In this document: piece by piece, positions 19,325 to 29,232 of the stretch
Position numbering within the stretch: position 1 is the stretch's first letter
Layout: every line of letters starts with the position of its first letter
Origin: Kiritimatiellia bacterium
Lineage (GTDB): Bacteria; Verrucomicrobiota; Kiritimatiellia; UBA8416; YA12-FULL-48-11
Direction of reading: 5' to 3'
NCBI GenBank assembly: GCA_028716365.1
Contig: JAQUPZ010000002.1
Location: forward strand, 310,001-374,000
Length of the DNA stretch: 64,000 bases
Notes under the pieces: model-generated
Told to the model about the DNA's origin: nothing
Database searches by the model: none
What the model saw: the letters and a program-made list of their open reading frames with translations, nothing else
Program-made: the position numbers and the translations under genes

Positions 19325-21076
19325 TTACTTTTTTGTACCGGTAACAACATTACCATGCACCGCATCTTGTGCCCATCGGTTTTTATCGGTAAGAAACAAC
19401 TGATCACGAGTTCCTTTTGGAAGAGCTATTCCATGCGGGAGAGGAAAATCCTTCGGTACTTTACCGTTCAGAATGGGAAGCCATGATCGCCACGGTCCAC
19501 TGGCAAAAGCACCATTATATGATTTGTTACCCGTAACAGTGGTCAGATAAAGACCGCTTATACGAACAATATTGTGGATCTTCATGAAGTCATCAACAGA
19601 TTGAGGAAGAAGCACCGAGGTTCTCCTCCCATACCATGCAGTGGCCCATGGAATATCAGTACACATATTCTCTTCGGTGCCGAGCAGATTACTGACATAT
19701 GAAATGAATGGTGGAAAATATGGCGGATACGGCAGACGCGCCTTCTGACCGGACACTGCAAAAACAACAGGCAAAATTGAAACAAGAAGCAAACCACCCG
19801 TCAGAGTCATCTTCCAACCCGCATCAGCGAACTCGTCACGCTCCAATACTGTAAAGAAGAATGCAACACCATATATTATGATTAACGGCAGATATGATTT
19901 AAAGGCACCTGCCGATTCTCCAGTGAAAATCGTCATGGCAACCGCCGTCTGGAGCATAATGGCAACTATACTCCACTTAAGATGGTTAACATCCTCTCTT
20001 TCAAATTTATGAAAGACCGAAACAAGAAACAGGCATATTATCAAACCGTTCCCGACAGTTCTCATATTTACCTCACAAACGCCGGTAAATTTAGACATGA
20101 ACTTCATTTTTACAGCTCTTACATTCCTGGCACTGTCCGGGACCAAATCTACCTGACGGTCAAATGAGTCGTCTTTATGAATCACCGTATCCTGCAACGC
20201 CGAATATGGAGCAATTCCAAACATACCGCCGCTCACTTTCCAATTCCTTGCCACCCATGGAGAAATCATCAGGCATACAAGAACAAGAAACATACCAGCC
20301 GTTAACAATCCTCTCCTCAGAAAACCAGCCACCATAAAGAAAGCGACGACAGGTGCCAACACAACCATTTTATAACTGGTCAGGAAAGCCGCCGCAGAAA
20401 GTATTGCTGTCGAAACAAAGAGATAAATCAGTAATCCTCTCGACTTTCCTTTTGCCTCCGCATTTCTAAAATTAACCGCGGTATAACAGGCAGCAGTAGC
20501 CAGAAAAGCCATCAACGAATCAGGCAATCCGGAAATGCTGTCATCAAGAACAGATTTACTGAGGAAGAAAATCATCGTACTTATACCGGCAACCTGCTTG
20601 TTAAACAATTGCAAGGCTGTGAGATAAACGAGCAGACCTGTAACAATCGTGAAGAAAATACAGACAGGAATTATTACCTTCGTTTCGGGCTCAAAGATCC
20701 GAGAATCAAATTTAAAATCAAAAGAAGGCCTTATCAGTTTGAATCCCAGAGACAACACTGCCGGGAAAAAAGGCGGATTTCTTATGTCCTGGCAATTTAC
20801 AGCAGAAAATACATCACCCGGGTTCTGTTTAAAGTACCAAATATCAGAGGGGCGGATACAACTTGTTATATAGCCCTTTCCTGTCGACATATTCCTCGCC
20901 AGTTGGGCATATTCCATGCTTTCAGCATCTTTGAGTCCACGGAATTGTGTAAAGAAATAGAGCCCTAATATTATAAACAAAAGAATTAACCATATGAGGA
21001 TTTTCATCAGCCTGCTGAAAAAACCCTCACTGACACTGTTTACCATATCCTGAATTTTATTTTCAAACGGCGCCAT
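19325..21076 (-). CDS. Polytopic glycosyltransferase, GT39/ArnT-like
   Basis: A 583-residue inner-membrane protein of the type that transfers sugar from a lipid-phosphate donor on the periplasmic side. An N-terminal membrane helix (LMKILIWLILLFIILGLYFF) is followed by the typical first loop, with acidic residues in DAESMEYAQLARNMSTGKGY. About ten more hydrophobic segments follow, then a C-terminal soluble part (TDIPWATAWYGRRTSVLLPQ) seen in GT39/ArnT-like enzymes. The start is 4 bases after the stop of the NtrC-type regulator, so it belongs to that operon. Possible acceptors are LPS, exopolysaccharide or exosortase-sorted proteins; the sequence does not decide. Confidence 0.8.
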   Translation of the reverse strand: MAPFENKIQDMVNSVSEGFFSRLMKILIWLILLFIILGLYFFTQFRGLKDAESMEYAQLARNMSTGKGYITSCIRPSDIWYFKQNPGDVFSAVNCQDIRNPPFFPAVLSLGFKLIRPSFDFKFDSRIFEPETKVIIPVCIFFTIVTGLLVYLTALQLFNKQVAGISTMIFFLSKSVLDDSISGLPDSLMAFLATAACYTAVNFRNAEAKGKSRGLLIYLFVSTAILSAAAFLTSYKMVVLAPVVAFFMVAGFLRRGLLTAGMFLVLVCLMISPWVARNWKVSGGMFGIAPYSALQDTVIHKDDSFDRQVDLVPDSARNVRAVKMKFMSKFTGVCEVNMRTVGNGLIICLFLVSVFHKFEREDVNHLKWSIVAIMLQTAVAMTIFTGESAGAFKSYLPLIIIYGVAFFFTVLERDEFADAGWKMTLTGGLLLVSILPVVFAVSGQKARLPYPPYFPPFISYVSNLLGTEENMCTDIPWATAWYGRRTSVLLPQSVDDFMKIHNIVRISGLYLTTVTGNKSYNGAFASGPWRSWLPILNGKVPKDFPLPHGIALPKGTRDQLFLTDKNRWAQDAVHGNVVTGTKK

Positions 21077-21080
21077 GATG

Positions 21081-22502
21081 TCAGTCTTCTTTAAGAACAG
21101 GTATTGAAAGAACCGTTCCTTCCTTCTCGTATTCCCTGAGTTTACGGTGTAGTGTCCGGCGGCTTATTCCCAAATCAACGGCCGCCTTTGTACGATTACC
21201 GTTAAACTTCTTCAATGTCGCTGCAATAAGAGCCTTCTCAGCCCCGGCGATCGAGCCCGCATTACCACCAATGCCAGTCTCAATCTTGATTACATCGCCC
21301 GTCATCTTGCTATGTGTAAAATCCCTGACATTTTGAGGAATGTCACGTGCCGAGAGTTTGGGCCCTCTGGCAAGAACAACCATTTTTTCTATGGTATTTC
21401 TCAGTTCACGGACATTACCAGGCCACGAATACTCCGAAAGTATCTTGATCGCATCTGGTGTTATCCCATCAATCTTTTTCTCATTTTTTTCACTGAATTC
21501 CTTGAGGAAATGGTTACATAATATAGGTATATCATCAAGCCTGTCCCTCAGGGGCGGCAGATTAATGTTAACAACATCGAGTCTAAAGAAAAGATCTTCC
21601 CTGAATTTACCTTCTTTAACGAGTGTTTTCAGATCTTTATTGGTAGCGGTTATCAAGCGTATATCTACGCTTATTTTCTCTGCTCCTCCAACACGCTCAA
21701 ATTCACGTTCCTCGAGGACTCGAAGAAGTTTCACCTGAACAGACGCATCAATCTCCGATATTTCGTCCAGAAAGAGAGAGCCCCCATCAGCAAGCTCAAA
21801 TCGTCCTCTCCGCTGCGCTGCAGCACCGGTGAAAGCCCCTTTTTCATGTCCAAACAACTCACTTTCAAGCAGATTCGACGACAGCGCCGCACAATGCACG
21901 GCAACAAACGGTCCTTTGGTACGTGTACTCAGCCGATGGATCGCATGCGCAACAAGTTCTTTACCTGTACCACTTTCACCCTGTATTAGAACAGTTGCCT
22001 GGGCCGGGGCAGCCTGCCGGATTACATCAAACAACTGCTGCATTGCCCTCGAGTTTCCTATGATATTCTCCATCTCATATTTATCATCAAGTTGAACGCG
22101 TAAATTCACATTTTCCGATTCAATATCCCTTGAGTGCAAAGCCCTTGTCAGTATGAGATCAAGATGATCGAGATTGACCGGCTTCATAAGGAAATCATAA
22201 GCACCCCGCTTCATGGCCTCCACTGCCGTCTCAACATTGCCATATGCAGTCAAAATAATACAGACAAGCCCGGGGTTACTTCCAAGTGCTCTTTGCAAAA
22301 GCGTCAACCCATCCATTCCCGGCATGCGTACATCCGTAAGAAGAACATCGATTCGAGATTCACCAAGAATTTTCAATGCACGCTCTGCATTTTCTGCAAG
22401 GAAAACATTATACGTATTCCGAAGTGCCCGTTCCAGGCCGTCCCTGGTATTTTTTTCATCATCAACAATCAAGATTGACGACTTTTCCTTTATCTTGTTC
22501 AT
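21081..22502 (-). CDS. Sigma-54-dependent response regulator (NtrC family)
   Basis: A 473-residue enhancer-binding activator. The receiver domain (residues about 8-120) has IVDDE and the phosphoacceptor D57 in LLTDVRMPG. The AAA+ domain has Walker A GESGTGKELVA, the sigma-54 contact loop GAFTGA, and the Walker B/sensor segments GGSLFLDEISEI, LLRVLEEREFERVGG and SWPGNVRELRNTIEKMVVLA. A C-terminal Fis-type helix-turn-helix (KFNGNRTKAAVDLGISRRTL) binds DNA. The start codon overlaps the kinase stop in ATGA, so the two form a pair. The target genes are unknown; in several exosortase-bearing bacteria a related pair (PrsK/PrsR) controls PEP-CTERM protein expression, but that link here is only a possibility. 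Confidence 0.93.
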   Translation of the reverse strand: MNKIKEKSSILIVDDEKNTRDGLERALRNTYNVFLAENAERALKILGESRIDVLLTDVRMPGMDGLTLLQRALGSNPGLVCIILTAYGNVETAVEAMKRGAYDFLMKPVNLDHLDLILTRALHSRDIESENVNLRVQLDDKYEMENIIGNSRAMQQLFDVIRQAAPAQATVLIQGESGTGKELVAHAIHRLSTRTKGPFVAVHCAALSSNLLESELFGHEKGAFTGAAAQRRGRFELADGGSLFLDEISEIDASVQVKLLRVLEEREFERVGGAEKISVDIRLITATNKDLKTLVKEGKFREDLFFRLDVVNINLPPLRDRLDDIPILCNHFLKEFSEKNEKKIDGITPDAIKILSEYSWPGNVRELRNTIEKMVVLARGPKLSARDIPQNVRDFTHSKMTGDVIKIETGIGGNAGSIAGAEKALIAATLKKFNGNRTKAAVDLGISRRTLHRKLREYEKEGTVLSIPVLKED

Positions 22503-23764
22503 GTTACAACCTCTTGAGTCCTTCCGGACTTGCGTCTGCGTCCACCTTCTTTCATCTTCAATTTTTCAGCCGGTTTCCGACTTCCAGTTGACGATTCTTC
22601 CGCGCCACCTCTTGGTAACAATCGCATGCGCCGTTCGGCCAGGGGTAGAAGGATCGTGAAACGAGTTCCTTCCTCCGGTTTACTGACCAATTCGATCTGA
22701 CCGCCATGATCCTGAATAATTCTCTGAACAATCATCAATCCAAGTCCGGAACCTTCAGATTTAGTTGTATGATATGCTTTAAATATACGACCGAAATCCT
22801 CTGGAGAAATACCAACGCCTGTATCTCTAAAAGAAATGACCATATATTCGCTCGAAGTAGTCATACCAATTCCGAGTACCCCGCCATCAGGCATCGCCTG
22901 AAAAGCATTCCTGATAATGTTAAAGAAAGCCTGCTTGATCTGGTTCGGATCGATACGAATTTTCGGAAGCGCTACCGGGCAATCCACCTTGATCTCGATA
23001 TTCCTGTTCTGGATTTCCTGTCGTAACAATGCAAGGGCTTCTTTAAGGACAATCTCAACCTGCGATAGCACAAGATTGGGTTTTGCCGGTCTTAATGCAC
23101 GTAAAAACTGGGTAATTATCTGATCCAGCCGCGCAACTTCATTTCTTGCAACACCAACAAGTTCCGTGAGTTTTTCCATTTCCTCCCTGGGCAAATCCCG
23201 TATTTCCCTGTCCAACAGCTGGAGATGAATGTTAAGAGCATTAAGAGGATTACCGATTTCATGTGCCACACCCGCCGCCAGTAATTTGACCGCATTCAGT
23301 CTTTCAGACTCCAGAATACTTGCTTCCTGTTCACGGTCACTGGTTACATCACGTAGAATAACAACAGCCCCGCTTCCTCCATTCTCCGGCGATGACAATG
23401 GAACAACATAAAAGTTAAGAAACCTGTGTTTAGGATAAGTAATCTCGATTTCACGGCTTATCAGTTTCGACCATTCGCCTGTATCGAATTTCAGAACACG
23501 CCCCCAGTCAATCTCTCTCAGATATCGAGAGATCGGCTTGCCTACTGCAGAATCAATGGTAAAACCCAACAGATCTTCGGCAGCCCTGTTCGCATAGTTC
23601 AACTGGCCAGCACCATCAACAACAAGTACACCTTCCTGAATCGACTGAAAAATGGTTTCCAATAGCCCACGTTCCTGTGCCAAGTGTAAAAAATGCGTTT
23701 GTACACTCTTTGGATCAAGCCTATCCAGTCTCTCTATTAATTTATCCAAAAACCCCGATTTCAT
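22499..23764 (-). CDS. PAS-domain sensor histidine kinase (NtrB type)
   Basis: Partner kinase of the NtrC-type regulator directly downstream (4-base overlap). I start at the ATG at 23764 (MKSGFLDKLIERL), preceded by GAAGG, rather than the TTG 6 bases earlier. The 421-residue protein has a PAS domain (TIFQSIQEGVLVVDGAGQLN), a HisKA dimerisation domain with the phosphorylated His in GVAHEIGNPLNALN, and an HATPase_c domain (NQIKQAFFNIIRNAFQAMPD, SFRDTGVGISPEDFGRIFKA, GSGLGLMIVQRIIQDHGG). No membrane segment is visible, so it should sense a cytoplasmic signal. The tail is basic (GRRRKSGRTQEVVT). Confidence 0.92.
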   Translation of the reverse strand: MKSGFLDKLIERLDRLDPKSVQTHFLHLAQERGLLETIFQSIQEGVLVVDGAGQLNYANRAAEDLLGFTIDSAVGKPISRYLREIDWGRVLKFDTGEWSKLISREIEITYPKHRFLNFYVVPLSSPENGGSGAVVILRDVTSDREQEASILESERLNAVKLLAAGVAHEIGNPLNALNIHLQLLDREIRDLPREEMEKLTELVGVARNEVARLDQIITQFLRALRPAKPNLVLSQVEIVLKEALALLRQEIQNRNIEIKVDCPVALPKIRIDPNQIKQAFFNIIRNAFQAMPDGGVLGIGMTTSSEYMVISFRDTGVGISPEDFGRIFKAYHTTKSEGSGLGLMIVQRIIQDHGGQIELVSKPEEGTRFTILLPLAERRMRLLPRGGAEESSTGSRKPAEKLKMKEGGRRRKSGRTQEVVT

Positions 23765-23954
23765 TAGCAAATACCTTCAATTCAACGCTACTATCTGCGA
23801 CAATGTGACTCATTCATAGCATATGGTTGTTTGGATTTCAACATCATAATTGTCCCAACTTTGATTAGGACTGAGTCATTTCGCCACAAGCAATATCAAG
23901 GTACAATACAAAAATTCGATAATTTCGCACAAAAGTGTGTGCAATAATAAAATC

Positions 23955-25241
23955 TTATGTGTTGTACATTTCAGGAATGTATGCAGGACATTTTTTTTCG
24001 GCAAATATTAATTGAAATCGAGAGAACCTCTGAAGACCATTTTCCAAAGGAACTTTAACCCAACTATCTCCGATTAAAGGTTGTGCATATTTAACAAACT
24101 CATCAGTCACATCAATCTTGTTGGGCATAAGCCACTGGACCGGGAATGTTCGTTCACTATTGGCAACATCCTTCAGGTGAACTTTGCTGTACCGAACCTT
24201 GTATTTATCACCAGGCTTCCGGAGAATTGTGGACATCCATCCACTGCCGTTTTTTTCAGCAACTTTAACTGCATGACAAGCCACCTTGTAGGCTTCCTTT
24301 AAATCAACTGAAGACGCATAAATCATGCAAGACCGTTGATCGGTGCCAGGCATTTGGCCTCTCGCTACCCCACGTGCCTTAAGCCCTTTAGCATTTAAAT
24401 ACGAAACAACCACTTGCTGAACAGTCTGGTCGCCTGAGCCGAACTGAATATGTCCAAAAGAATCCTTGCGTAAATTAATTTCCCCAAAATCAAAACCTTC
24501 GCTCAGTACAACTATGCAACGCCTTCTTCTTTTCAACTCTTCGTTCACGTTATCTGCTAGATTCTCCATGGTCAAACCTGCTTCCGGCATATAGATCTGT
24601 AAAGGCATTTCACGTTTCGGGTCGGCAAGCCTGGCAGAAGCCGGTATAAATCCAACATTACGTCCCATAACCTGCATGATCAAAACCGGGTCAGCAGGAT
24701 ATGAGCCGGCATTTTCCTCGTTCGCATTTTGAACACAATATGCCCAGTATTTTGCCACTGAACCATACCCGGGGGTATGATCAATCAGCTTGAACGATGG
24801 ATCTCCGACATCGTTGTCAATGGTTTTTGGAATACCGGTTGCCACCAAATCGATCCCCTGCTCACTGGCAATTACGCTGATTTTATGAGCGGTGTCCATC
24901 GAATCATTACCGCCTATATAAAAGAAATAACCAATATTATGCGCCTTACAGACATCCATAATACGGGCAAAATCCTTTTCCTGTTTATTCTTTAATTTGT
25001 AGCGGCATGTTCCAATTGACCCGGCGGCAGGCGTTGTTTCTAAAAGCTTGATCTCTTCTTCAGCCTGGGCAGAAAGATCGAGGAGTTCTTCCTTAAGGAC
25101 ACCTTCGATTCCATGCCACGCACCGTATATCTTATCAAATTCAGATGGAAAAGATCTGCAGGCATCAATCACCCCCCTGAGCGAATTATTGATTACAGGG
25201 GATGGTCCTCCAGACTGGGCAACAATAACATTCTTCGGCAT
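23955..25241 (-). CDS. pfp: Diphosphate-dependent phosphofructokinase
   Basis: Interconverts fructose-6-phosphate and fructose-1,6-bisphosphate, most likely with pyrophosphate. I start at 25241 (MPKNVIVAQSGGPSPVINNS), with AAGGA upstream, rather than 25295. The 428-residue protein has the nucleotide/PPi loop GGNDSMDTA (about residues 110-118) in place of the GGDGS of ATP enzymes, the catalytic PKTIDND (138-144), LIDHTPGYGSVAKYWAYCVQ, VMGRNVGFIPASARLA and VLSEGFDFGEI. An Asp at the second position of the GG-D/N-D motif is associated with PPi use; the Asn at the first position is also found in one PPi-PFK clade. It lies 120 bases downstream of gnd, in a block of sugar-phosphate genes. Confidence 0.9.
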   Translation of the reverse strand: MPKNVIVAQSGGPSPVINNSLRGVIDACRSFPSEFDKIYGAWHGIEGVLKEELLDLSAQAEEEIKLLETTPAAGSIGTCRYKLKNKQEKDFARIMDVCKAHNIGYFFYIGGNDSMDTAHKISVIASEQGIDLVATGIPKTIDNDVGDPSFKLIDHTPGYGSVAKYWAYCVQNANEENAGSYPADPVLIMQVMGRNVGFIPASARLADPKREMPLQIYMPEAGLTMENLADNVNEELKRRRRCIVVLSEGFDFGEINLRKDSFGHIQFGSGDQTVQQVVVSYLNAKGLKARGVARGQMPGTDQRSCMIYASSVDLKEAYKVACHAVKVAEKNGSGWMSTILRKPGDKYKVRYSKVHLKDVANSERTFPVQWLMPNKIDVTDEFVKYAQPLIGDSWVKVPLENGLQRFSRFQLIFAEKKCPAYIPEMYNT

Positions 25242-25361
25242 TCGTTTCCTTACGATCGATAGAAAAGATGAAAAAAACTTTACTGCCAAGAGCACAAAAA
25301 CATGACATTTACATGTTTCGGGCGCCTGGCAGCGTTTCTCTGCGTTCTATTTTTACTTCTG

Positions 25362-26822
25362 CTACGCAATGTAAGTTGATGCTGATGTCTTGCCGCCGGT
25401 ACCTGTCCAGTCGGTGTGGAAGAATTCTCCACGCGGCTTGTCAACACGCTCATAGGTGTGTGCACCGAAATAGTCTCTCTGTGCCTGTAACATATTCGCG
25501 GGTAGACGTGCGCTTCTATAGGAATCGTAATAATTCAAAGCTGTCCCCATCGCAGGGACCGGGATTCCAAGACTCACTGTTGTCCTGATGACCTTGCGCC
25601 ATGCCCGCTGTGCTTTTGACAGGACTTTTTTGAAATAGGGATCAAGCAGCAAATTTGCAAGTTCCGGGTTCTTATCAAATGCTTCCTTTATTTTCCCGAG
25701 GAACTGCGCCCTGATAATGCATCCTTCACGCCAGATCATGGCGATTTCACCATATTTCAGTTTCCATCCATATTCCTTTGCCGCTGCCCTCATTAATTGG
25801 AAACCCTGTGCATAGGAACAAATTTTTGATGCATAAACCGCATCAATGAGCTGTCCGAGAAATTTCTTTTTGTCGCCTTTGAATTGTCCTTTCGGGCCCT
25901 TCAACTTCTTGCTTGCCGCAACGCGTTCCTCCTTTATGGCAGACAAACAGCGGGCAAACACGGCTTCGGCAATCTGTGGTATTCCGACCCCAAGATCCAA
26001 GCCTGCCTGTGATGTCCACTTACCAGTTCCTTTCTGTCCTGCGGTATCAAGAATAACATCAACCATTGGCTGTCCAGTCATATCATCTTTCTTGGCAAGA
26101 ATATCGCGGGTTATTTCAATCAGGTACGAATCGAGAACTCCCTTATTCCACTCGGCGAGAACTTCATGCATCTCGGCAGCCGTCATGCCCATACCGGCAG
26201 ACATGATATGATATGCTTCACAGATCAGCTGCATATCACCATACTCGATTCCATTGTGGACCATCTTTACGAAATGGCCGGCACCGTCAGGACCGATCCA
26301 TTCACAGCATGGAACACCGTCTTTTGCTTTCGCCGAAATGGCTTTTAAGATCGGTTCAACGCTCGGCCATGCCTGCGGGTTGCCGCCGGGCATGATTGCC
26401 GGCCCTTTCAATGCACCTTCTTCACCACCGGATACACCGGTACCAATATAAAGAAGGCCTTTTTCAGCCAGAGTCTTTGTGCGCCTGACTGTATCGGGAT
26501 AATGGCTGTTCCCGCCATCAATTATTATATCTCCCTTTTCAAGATGAGGAACAAGCATCTCTATAAATTCATCAACCGGTTTACCAGCCTTGACCATAAG
26601 CATAATACGGCGGGGCTTCTTGAGACTGTTTACAAACTCTGTGATATTGTGACAACCAATGATCTTTTTCCCTTTACCGCGTCCATTTACAACAAAGTCA
26701 TCAACCTTACTGACGGTTCTGTTGAAGCAGGCAACTGTGAAGCCCTTGCTCTCCATGTTAAGAATAAGGTTTTCCCCCATCACTGCCAGACCAACCAACC
26801 CGATATCCGCACTATTACTCAT
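25362..26822 (-). CDS. gnd: 6-phosphogluconate dehydrogenase, decarboxylating
   Basis: Converts 6-phosphogluconate to ribulose-5-phosphate with NADP reduction. The start at 26822 ([20 protein letters not shown]) is preferred over 26837 because GGAG precedes it at good spacing; this gives 486 residues, a normal length. Family marks: the dinucleotide fold [12 protein letters not shown], the substrate motif [20 protein letters not shown], the catalytic Lys segment [40 protein letters not shown] and [13 protein letters not shown]. The C-terminal tail ends [18 protein letters not shown] plus four residues. It follows the UxuB-like SDR by 61 bases on the same strand. Confidence 0.96.
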   Translation of the reverse strand: MSNSADIGLVGLAVMGENLILNMESKGFTVACFNRTVSKVDDFVVNGRGKGKKIIGCHNITEFVNSLKKPRRIMLMVKAGKPVDEFIEMLVPHLEKGDIIIDGGNSHYPDTVRRTKTLAEKGLLYIGTGVSGGEEGALKGPAIMPGGNPQAWPSVEPILKAISAKAKDGVPCCEWIGPDGAGHFVKMVHNGIEYGDMQLICEAYHIMSAGMGMTAAEMHEVLAEWNKGVLDSYLIEITRDILAKKDDMTGQPMVDVILDTAGQKGTGKWTSQAGLDLGVGIPQIAEAVFARCLSAIKEERVAASKKLKGPKGQFKGDKKKFLGQLIDAVYASKICSYAQGFQLMRAAAKEYGWKLKYGEIAMIWREGCIIRAQFLGKIKEAFDKNPELANLLLDPYFKKVLSKAQRAWRKVIRTTVSLGIPVPAMGTALNYYDSYRSARLPANMLQAQRDYFGAHTYERVDKPRGEFFHTDWTGTGGKTSASTYIA

Positions 26823-26883
26823 TATGTTACTCTCCATTTCTTATTTAATCGTTATTTCAACCCTTATCTTATGCTTTTAATTA

Positions 26884-27741
26884 TTACACGCCGCTGAAAG
26901 CCGAGAAACCGCCATCAACGGGAATAACAGTACCTGTAACAAATCCAGCTGCATCATCAGAAACCAGCCAAAGCAAAGCACCAATCAAATCTTCAGGACT
27001 CCCGAATTTGCCAGCAGGCGTATGTGCTATGATTGTTTTACCACGTCGAGTAAGAGAACCGTCTTTCTCCGTCAACAGGGCACGATTCTGATCTGTAAGA
27101 AAAAAACCAGGCGCGATGGCATTCACCCTGATTCCAGCCTTCGACATATGCACAGCCAGCCACTGCGTAAAATTGCTCACAGCGGCCTTGGCCGCACTGT
27201 AGGCAGGGATTTTTGTTAAAGGTTTAAACGCGTTCATGGAGGAAATATTAATAACCACGCCCTTTTTTTTAAGAGCCATTCCCTTTGTAAAAACCTGGGA
27301 CGGCAACAGTGTTCCCAGGAAATTAAGATTAAAAACAAAACTTATACCCTCGGGATCAAGATCATAAAAAGTTTTCATACCCTCAACGGTTTTCTCTATT
27401 TTCTCAGGATCCATGTATTCCATCGAGGTAGTACCCTTGGGATGGTTTCCACCTGCACCATTTATAAGAATATCAACAACACCGAATTCCTGTTCAATCC
27501 GCCGCCTGGCTTCTTCCAGGCTTTTTTTCTCAAGCACGTTACAGGCAATACCCATGGCTTTGCCGCCCGCTTTGATAATCTCCCTGGCAACAGCTTCAGC
27601 CGCCTCAAGTCTTAAATCCGTAATGGCTACAGATGCGCCACTTTCTGCAAGAGCCTTGGCCATGCAACCGCAAAGGATTCCACCGCCACCCGTAACAACA
27701 GCTGTTTTGCCCTTAAGGTCCACCTTCAATGGAACAGTCAT
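26884..27741 (-). CDS. Short-chain dehydrogenase, UxuB/D-mannonate oxidoreductase-like
   Basis: A 285-residue NAD(P)-dependent SDR. The Rossmann loop is VVTGGGGILCGCMAKALAES, with NAG-type NGAGGNHP and the catalytic Ser-Tyr-Lys set in NISSMNAFKPLTKIPAYSAAK. An insertion after NHPKGTTSMEYMD and the ending SDDAAGFVTGTVIPVDGGFS fit the SDR-type fructuronate reductase (UxuB/YjmF) group, which reduces D-fructuronate to D-mannonate. The assignment rests on overall likeness only. AAGGAG precedes the start. It sits between a LarA-family epimerase and gnd, which suggests a hexuronate or aldonate route. Confidence 0.8.
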   Translation of the reverse strand: MTVPLKVDLKGKTAVVTGGGGILCGCMAKALAESGASVAITDLRLEAAEAVAREIIKAGGKAMGIACNVLEKKSLEEARRRIEQEFGVVDILINGAGGNHPKGTTSMEYMDPEKIEKTVEGMKTFYDLDPEGISFVFNLNFLGTLLPSQVFTKGMALKKKGVVINISSMNAFKPLTKIPAYSAAKAAVSNFTQWLAVHMSKAGIRVNAIAPGFFLTDQNRALLTEKDGSLTRRGKTIIAHTPAGKFGSPEDLIGALLWLVSDDAAGFVTGTVIPVDGGFSAFSGV

Positions 27742-27814
27742 ATCAATTTCTCCTTTTTCGGTATTTTTCTTTCAACCTTCGCTTTTGACATCACAAACCA
27801 ACAGGCAGGTCTAA

Positions 27815-29074
27815 TTACTTGGTATCTTTTCTTCTATAAAGGATCTCCCCTGCTTTCGCAAGATAAAGGACCCCCTCGTCTTCCTTACCCTCGTAATCCT
27901 TTGGATTGATTTTCCTGTAGTCCATGTATCCCAGGTTTACTTTCCTGCATGTTTCTTCCGGAATACTTGTGGCAAGAATTACTTCAACCCTTGGCTTTTC
28001 AACTCCATTTTCATAAGTTCCGATGCCTTTTACATGGGTTGAATGAGCAACAACCCCCCATGGATACTTCTTATATTTATCCCATTGTTTAAGGAAATAA
28101 TCACGCGTGTGATACCCTATCTCGCCCAGTATTTTACCATGAACAGGTGAAATTTCCTTTATGTGCGGGGCATAGATTATGACCTTGCCGCCATCGGCAA
28201 CAACCGGTTCAACCTTATACATGCATTTGCCGCCAGTCCAGAGATCGTCGTACATCTTCGGGGCGCAGGAGAGTACCGTATGGAAAGAACGATCCATATG
28301 CTTTATGTGAATATTATTGGACAGATCTGCAGCTTCCGACCAGGCATCTTCAGGTGAACCACAGTATAGACCGGCCAAACCCTCACCCTTGACCACCATG
28401 CATACGGCCTTTCTTTCCACCGGAAGCAGGGTCGCCGCCCGGTCAACTACTTCACGAACAAGTGTATATTTTTTCCCAATTATTTCAGGATTTGTTATTA
28501 CCGCACCAAGCCAGTGAAAGAAGTCTATGATTTCCTGACCGGCAACTCCCGGGAAAAGATATTTGTTGCCCCCGGAGAAACCAACAACCTCGTGAGGAAA
28601 TACGGGGCCAATTATAATAACTATATCATGATCAAGAACCATCCTGTTACAGGTAATAGTTACATCCATCTTGAAAAGCCCGCCTGTGATTTTGGCCACA
28701 TCCGTGCTGGAAAGCGAACCGACATTTACAAGATGTTCCGGATTCTTCCATAAATGGTTATGGAATCGCGCTTTGGGAAACTTCACAGTTAAATCGGATG
28801 CTGTGACACCAAAACGCCTGCCGATTTCATCGTCGGTCATCGGTGGATGAGTACCCAGAGCAATCAGAACGTCCATTATCTTTGCCTTATGGGCAATCAG
28901 GTCATAAAGGATCGGCATGACTATATCCATGGGACAAGTTCTGGTCCCGTCAGGAACAACAAGCAGAACCCGCTTTCCTTCAGTATTCCATGTCGAAACC
29001 GCCTTTTTACAAATGGATTCGATATCACATTTCTCTATAAGCCTGTCTGCAGAACCTTGTCCTATTGCCTTCAT
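27815..29074 (-). CDS. LarA-family nickel-pincer hydroxyacid racemase/epimerase
   Basis: Homologue of nickel-dependent lactate racemase LarA. I start at 29074 (MKAIGQGSADRLIEKCD) with AGGGG upstream, giving 419 residues. Residues matching the known LarA active site can be seen: the D..R pair in VVPDGTRTCP (D42, R45), the His in ALGTHPPMTDDEI (H76), then H161, K171 and H187 in PHEVVGFSGGNKYLFPG and EIIDFFHW. The H161-K171 and H161-H187 spacings (10 and 26) equal those in Lactiplantibacillus LarA. The family includes malate, phenyllactate and D-gluconate epimerases; with a UxuB-like SDR and gnd next door, a gluconate/mannonate epimerase (GntE-like) role is the best guess. The cofactor genes larB, larC and larE are not in the window. 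Confidence 0.85.
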   Translation of the reverse strand: MKAIGQGSADRLIEKCDIESICKKAVSTWNTEGKRVLLVVPDGTRTCPMDIVMPILYDLIAHKAKIMDVLIALGTHPPMTDDEIGRRFGVTASDLTVKFPKARFHNHLWKNPEHLVNVGSLSSTDVAKITGGLFKMDVTITCNRMVLDHDIVIIIGPVFPHEVVGFSGGNKYLFPGVAGQEIIDFFHWLGAVITNPEIIGKKYTLVREVVDRAATLLPVERKAVCMVVKGEGLAGLYCGSPEDAWSEAADLSNNIHIKHMDRSFHTVLSCAPKMYDDLWTGGKCMYKVEPVVADGGKVIIYAPHIKEISPVHGKILGEIGYHTRDYFLKQWDKYKKYPWGVVAHSTHVKGIGTYENGVEKPRVEVILATSIPEETCRKVNLGYMDYRKINPKDYEGKEDEGVLYLAKAGEILYRRKDTK

Positions 29075-29178
29075 AATGATTGCCCCTGAATAATGTATCC
29101 AAAGAATATTGAACCAGCGCCCGTGTATCAAGACCAAAGCGCTCCATAAAAACCGCTTGAAACCTGTTTTTTATGTTT

Positions 29179-29206
29179 TTGTTGTCGTTTGAGACTATGT
29201 TATAGA
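29179..29206 (+). promoter_or_regulatory. Candidate sigma-70-type promoter of the exosortase gene
   Basis: TTGTTG (29179-29184) and TATAGA (29201-29206) are separated by 16 bases, 27 bases before the ATG at 29233. The spacing matches the two giant-gene promoters in this window. Not tested. Confidence 0.45.
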
Positions 29207-29232
29207 TTTTAACTTACTTTTGAGAGTCACCG

